Assembly: GCA_028704215.1 (NCBI GenBank)
Contig: JAQVLJ010000019.1
Span: 1-14,405 of the forward strand
Direction: 5' to 3'
DNA: 14,405 bases
Source: Clostridia bacterium
GTDB lineage: Bacteria; Bacillota; Clostridia; Christensenellales; UBA1242
Part shown: positions 12,839 to 14,405 of the stretch, piece after piece
Numbering within the stretch: position 1 is the stretch's first letter
Layout: each line of letters opens with the position of its first letter
Notes under the pieces: generated by a model
Told to the model about the DNA's origin: nothing
Database searches by the model: none
Seen by the model: the letters and a program-made list of their open reading frames with translations, nothing else
Translations under genes and position numbers: made by a program

Positions 12839-14405
12839 TTAATTTAATGTACGCAGGAAACACAAAAGTATTTGATGGGATGCTGACTTCAATACTATCA
12901 ATTTTAAAACATAACAATGACGAGTTAAATATATACATTTTGACAGTAGATTTGCACGATTTCAATGCAAATTATTTACCCATTACAGATGAACAAATCG
13001 TATTTTTAGACAAATTGGTAAAAGAAAAAAATAAAAATAGCGTTGTACAAAAAATTGATTTAGCAAACTTCAAGGAAGAACTTTTAAGTTCTGCAAATGC
13101 AGAAACTAGTTACTCACCTTATACATTTTTGAGGTTATATGCAGATGACTTAGATTTACCCGACAAAGTACTTTATTTAGATGTCGATACAATGGCATAT
13201 AACAATATTAAGGAATTGTATGAAATAGACATCAGAGATTACGAATATGCTGCTGCGCTAGATTATTACGGAAAAGTGTTTTTCAATAAAAAATATATTA
13301 ACGCAGGCGTACTGCTTTTAAATTTGAAAAAAATACGAGAAACAGGGCTTTTCAAAAAAACAAAAGAGTTGTGTAATAAAAAGAAGTTGTTTTTGCCAGA
13401 CCAAACGGCGTTAAACAAATTGACTACAAGTAAATTGATTATTCCTGCAAAATTTAATTCTCAAAAAAGATTGAAAGCAAACACTGTTATACGTCATTTT
13501 GCAAAAACAATAAGATTTTTTCCATATTTTCACACAATCAACATTAAGCAATGGCATATTGACAAACTACATAATGTGTACAAATGTTTTGAGTTCGATG
13601 ACATATTAAACGATTATATAAGGTTAAAAAATGAATTTGAGCAAGCAGAGGAGATAAAAACAATAGATAAAGTGGTGCCTATATTTTTTGCATCAGATTG
13701 TAATTACCTACCGTATTTGACCGTTGCAATAAAATCTCTAATAGAAAAATCAAGTAAACAAAATGAATACAGAATTTATGTACTAACCAATGACATAACA
13801 GAAAAGGATTTTGAATACTTAAAAATATTTGAGCAGTCAAATGTCAAAATTAATCGAGTAGACGTAAATGACAAAATTGAGAGCATCAAAGACAAAGTTG
13901 CTTTAAGAGATTATTATTCTGTATCGATATATTTTAGATTGTTTATTCCATCACTTTTTCCGCAATACAAAAAAGCTATTTATTTAGACTCTGATATTGT
14001 TTTGAATCGTGATGTAGCAGATATGTTCAAAACTGATTTAAAAGATAATTATGTTGCTGCGGTATTGGACGAGGTAATTTGGAGCAGCAAAGATTTTACA
14101 TATTATGCAATTAATGCATTAGATGTTAGCGAAAAGCAATATTTTAACTCAGGTGTTTTAGTTATGAACTTGGATAAGTTTAGAGAAAACAAAATTGAGG
14201 ATGATTTTTATAATTGGGTGAATTCATACAATTTTGGAACTGTTGCCCCAGACCAAGATTATTTGAATTGTATTTGCAAAGACAAAGTAGTATATTTGGA
14301 CAAAGGCTGGAACAAAATGCCAATGGGCGAAAAACTTGATGATGACAAGTTGTATTTAATTCATTACAATATGTTTATGAAGCCATGGAAATACAAAAAT
14401 ACAAT
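12835..14405 (+). CDS. Tandem double-domain glycosyltransferase family 8 (partial, runs off window)
   Basis: At least 523 residues, open to the window end with no stop. It contains two GT8 (LgtC-like) retaining glycosyltransferase domains in one chain. Domain 1 (about 1-270) starts INLMYAGNTKVFDGMLTSIL and has the metal-binding DVD at 116-118 in VLYLDVDTM, then YINAGVLLLNL. Domain 2 (about 281 on) starts VPIFFASDCNYLPYLTVAIK, with DSD at 385-387 in AIYLDSDIVL, FNSGVLVMNL, and near the window end LIHYNMFMKPW with His510 and Lys516. Both DxD motifs are intact, so both domains may be active; donor sugars are unknown. A hydrophilic linker lies near 260-280. The start at 12835 overlaps the acyltransferase stop by 4 nt (ATGA), and AAGGA lies 9 nt upstream inside that gene. 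Whether a third domain follows cannot be seen. Confidence 0.93.
   Translation, partial: MINLMYAGNTKVFDGMLTSILSILKHNNDELNIYILTVDLHDFNANYLPITDEQIVFLDKLVKEKNKNSVVQKIDLANFKEELLSSANAETSYSPYTFLRLYADDLDLPDKVLYLDVDTMAYNNIKELYEIDIRDYEYAAALDYYGKVFFNKKYINAGVLLLNLKKIRETGLFKKTKELCNKKKLFLPDQTALNKLTTSKLIIPAKFNSQKRLKANTVIRHFAKTIRFFPYFHTINIKQWHIDKLHNVYKCFEFDDILNDYIRLKNEFEQAEEIKTIDKVVPIFFASDCNYLPYLTVAIKSLIEKSSKQNEYRIYVLTNDITEKDFEYLKIFEQSNVKINRVDVNDKIESIKDKVALRDYYSVSIYFRLFIPSLFPQYKKAIYLDSDIVLNRDVADMFKTDLKDNYVAAVLDEVIWSSKDFTYYAINALDVSEKQYFNSGVLVMNLDKFRENKIEDDFYNWVNSYNFGTVAPDQDYLNCICKDKVVYLDKGWNKMPMGEKLDDDKLYLIHYNMFMKPWKYKNT

Overview
The window is AT-rich DNA, apparently from a low-GC Bacillota-type (Firmicutes) bacterium. 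Supporting signs are a long SRP RNA with an Alu domain, strong purine-rich ribosome binding sites, A-tract/T-tract terminators, formate-tetrahydrofolate ligase, a Ku/LigD pair and a BclA-like jelly-roll protein. TGG encodes Trp and TGA is used as a stop, so the standard bacterial code applies. The first 23 bases are Illumina TruSeq adapter, so this is the raw end of an assembled, probably metagenomic, contig; genomic sequence starts at about base 24.

Layout from left to right. A small helical protein of unknown function (minus) is divergent from fhs (plus). fhs converges on a large P-type cation ATPase (minus), and a 14-bp bidirectional terminator lies between them. The ATPase is divergent from a gene for a membrane-anchored or secreted metzincin-type metalloprotease (plus), which has a perfect TTGACA-17-TATAAT promoter. 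The protease gene converges on a gene that ORF calling misses: a ~270-nt SRP RNA (minus, 6923-7191), with its own promoter and a shared terminator. Next comes a membrane GT2 glycosyltransferase (plus) and a terminator.

A minus-strand block follows: a Cys/Asn-rich protein with a BclA/TNF-like jelly roll, a ligase-only LigD and Ku. Ku and LigD abut (TAAATG) and form a minimal non-homologous end-joining operon. Upstream is a membrane-anchored XRE regulator. It is divergent from a PlsC-like acyltransferase that overlaps, by ATGA, a tandem GT8-GT8 glycosyltransferase running off the right edge. A perfect 7-bp dyad in the divergent region is a candidate operator.

Themes: one-carbon metabolism (fhs), cation transport, protein targeting (SRP), DNA end joining, and an envelope/glycolipid module (GT2, acyltransferase, double GT8). 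Ku/LigD and the BclA-like protein would fit a spore former, and both have upstream sequences that can be read as sporulation-sigma promoters, but SigA readings exist too. I found no defence island, CRISPR array, transposon, tRNA or clearly unprecedented system. The most unusual items are the metzincin, the double GT8 with its acyltransferase partner, the dyad next to a possibly leaderless regulator, and the Cys/Asn-rich jelly-roll protein.
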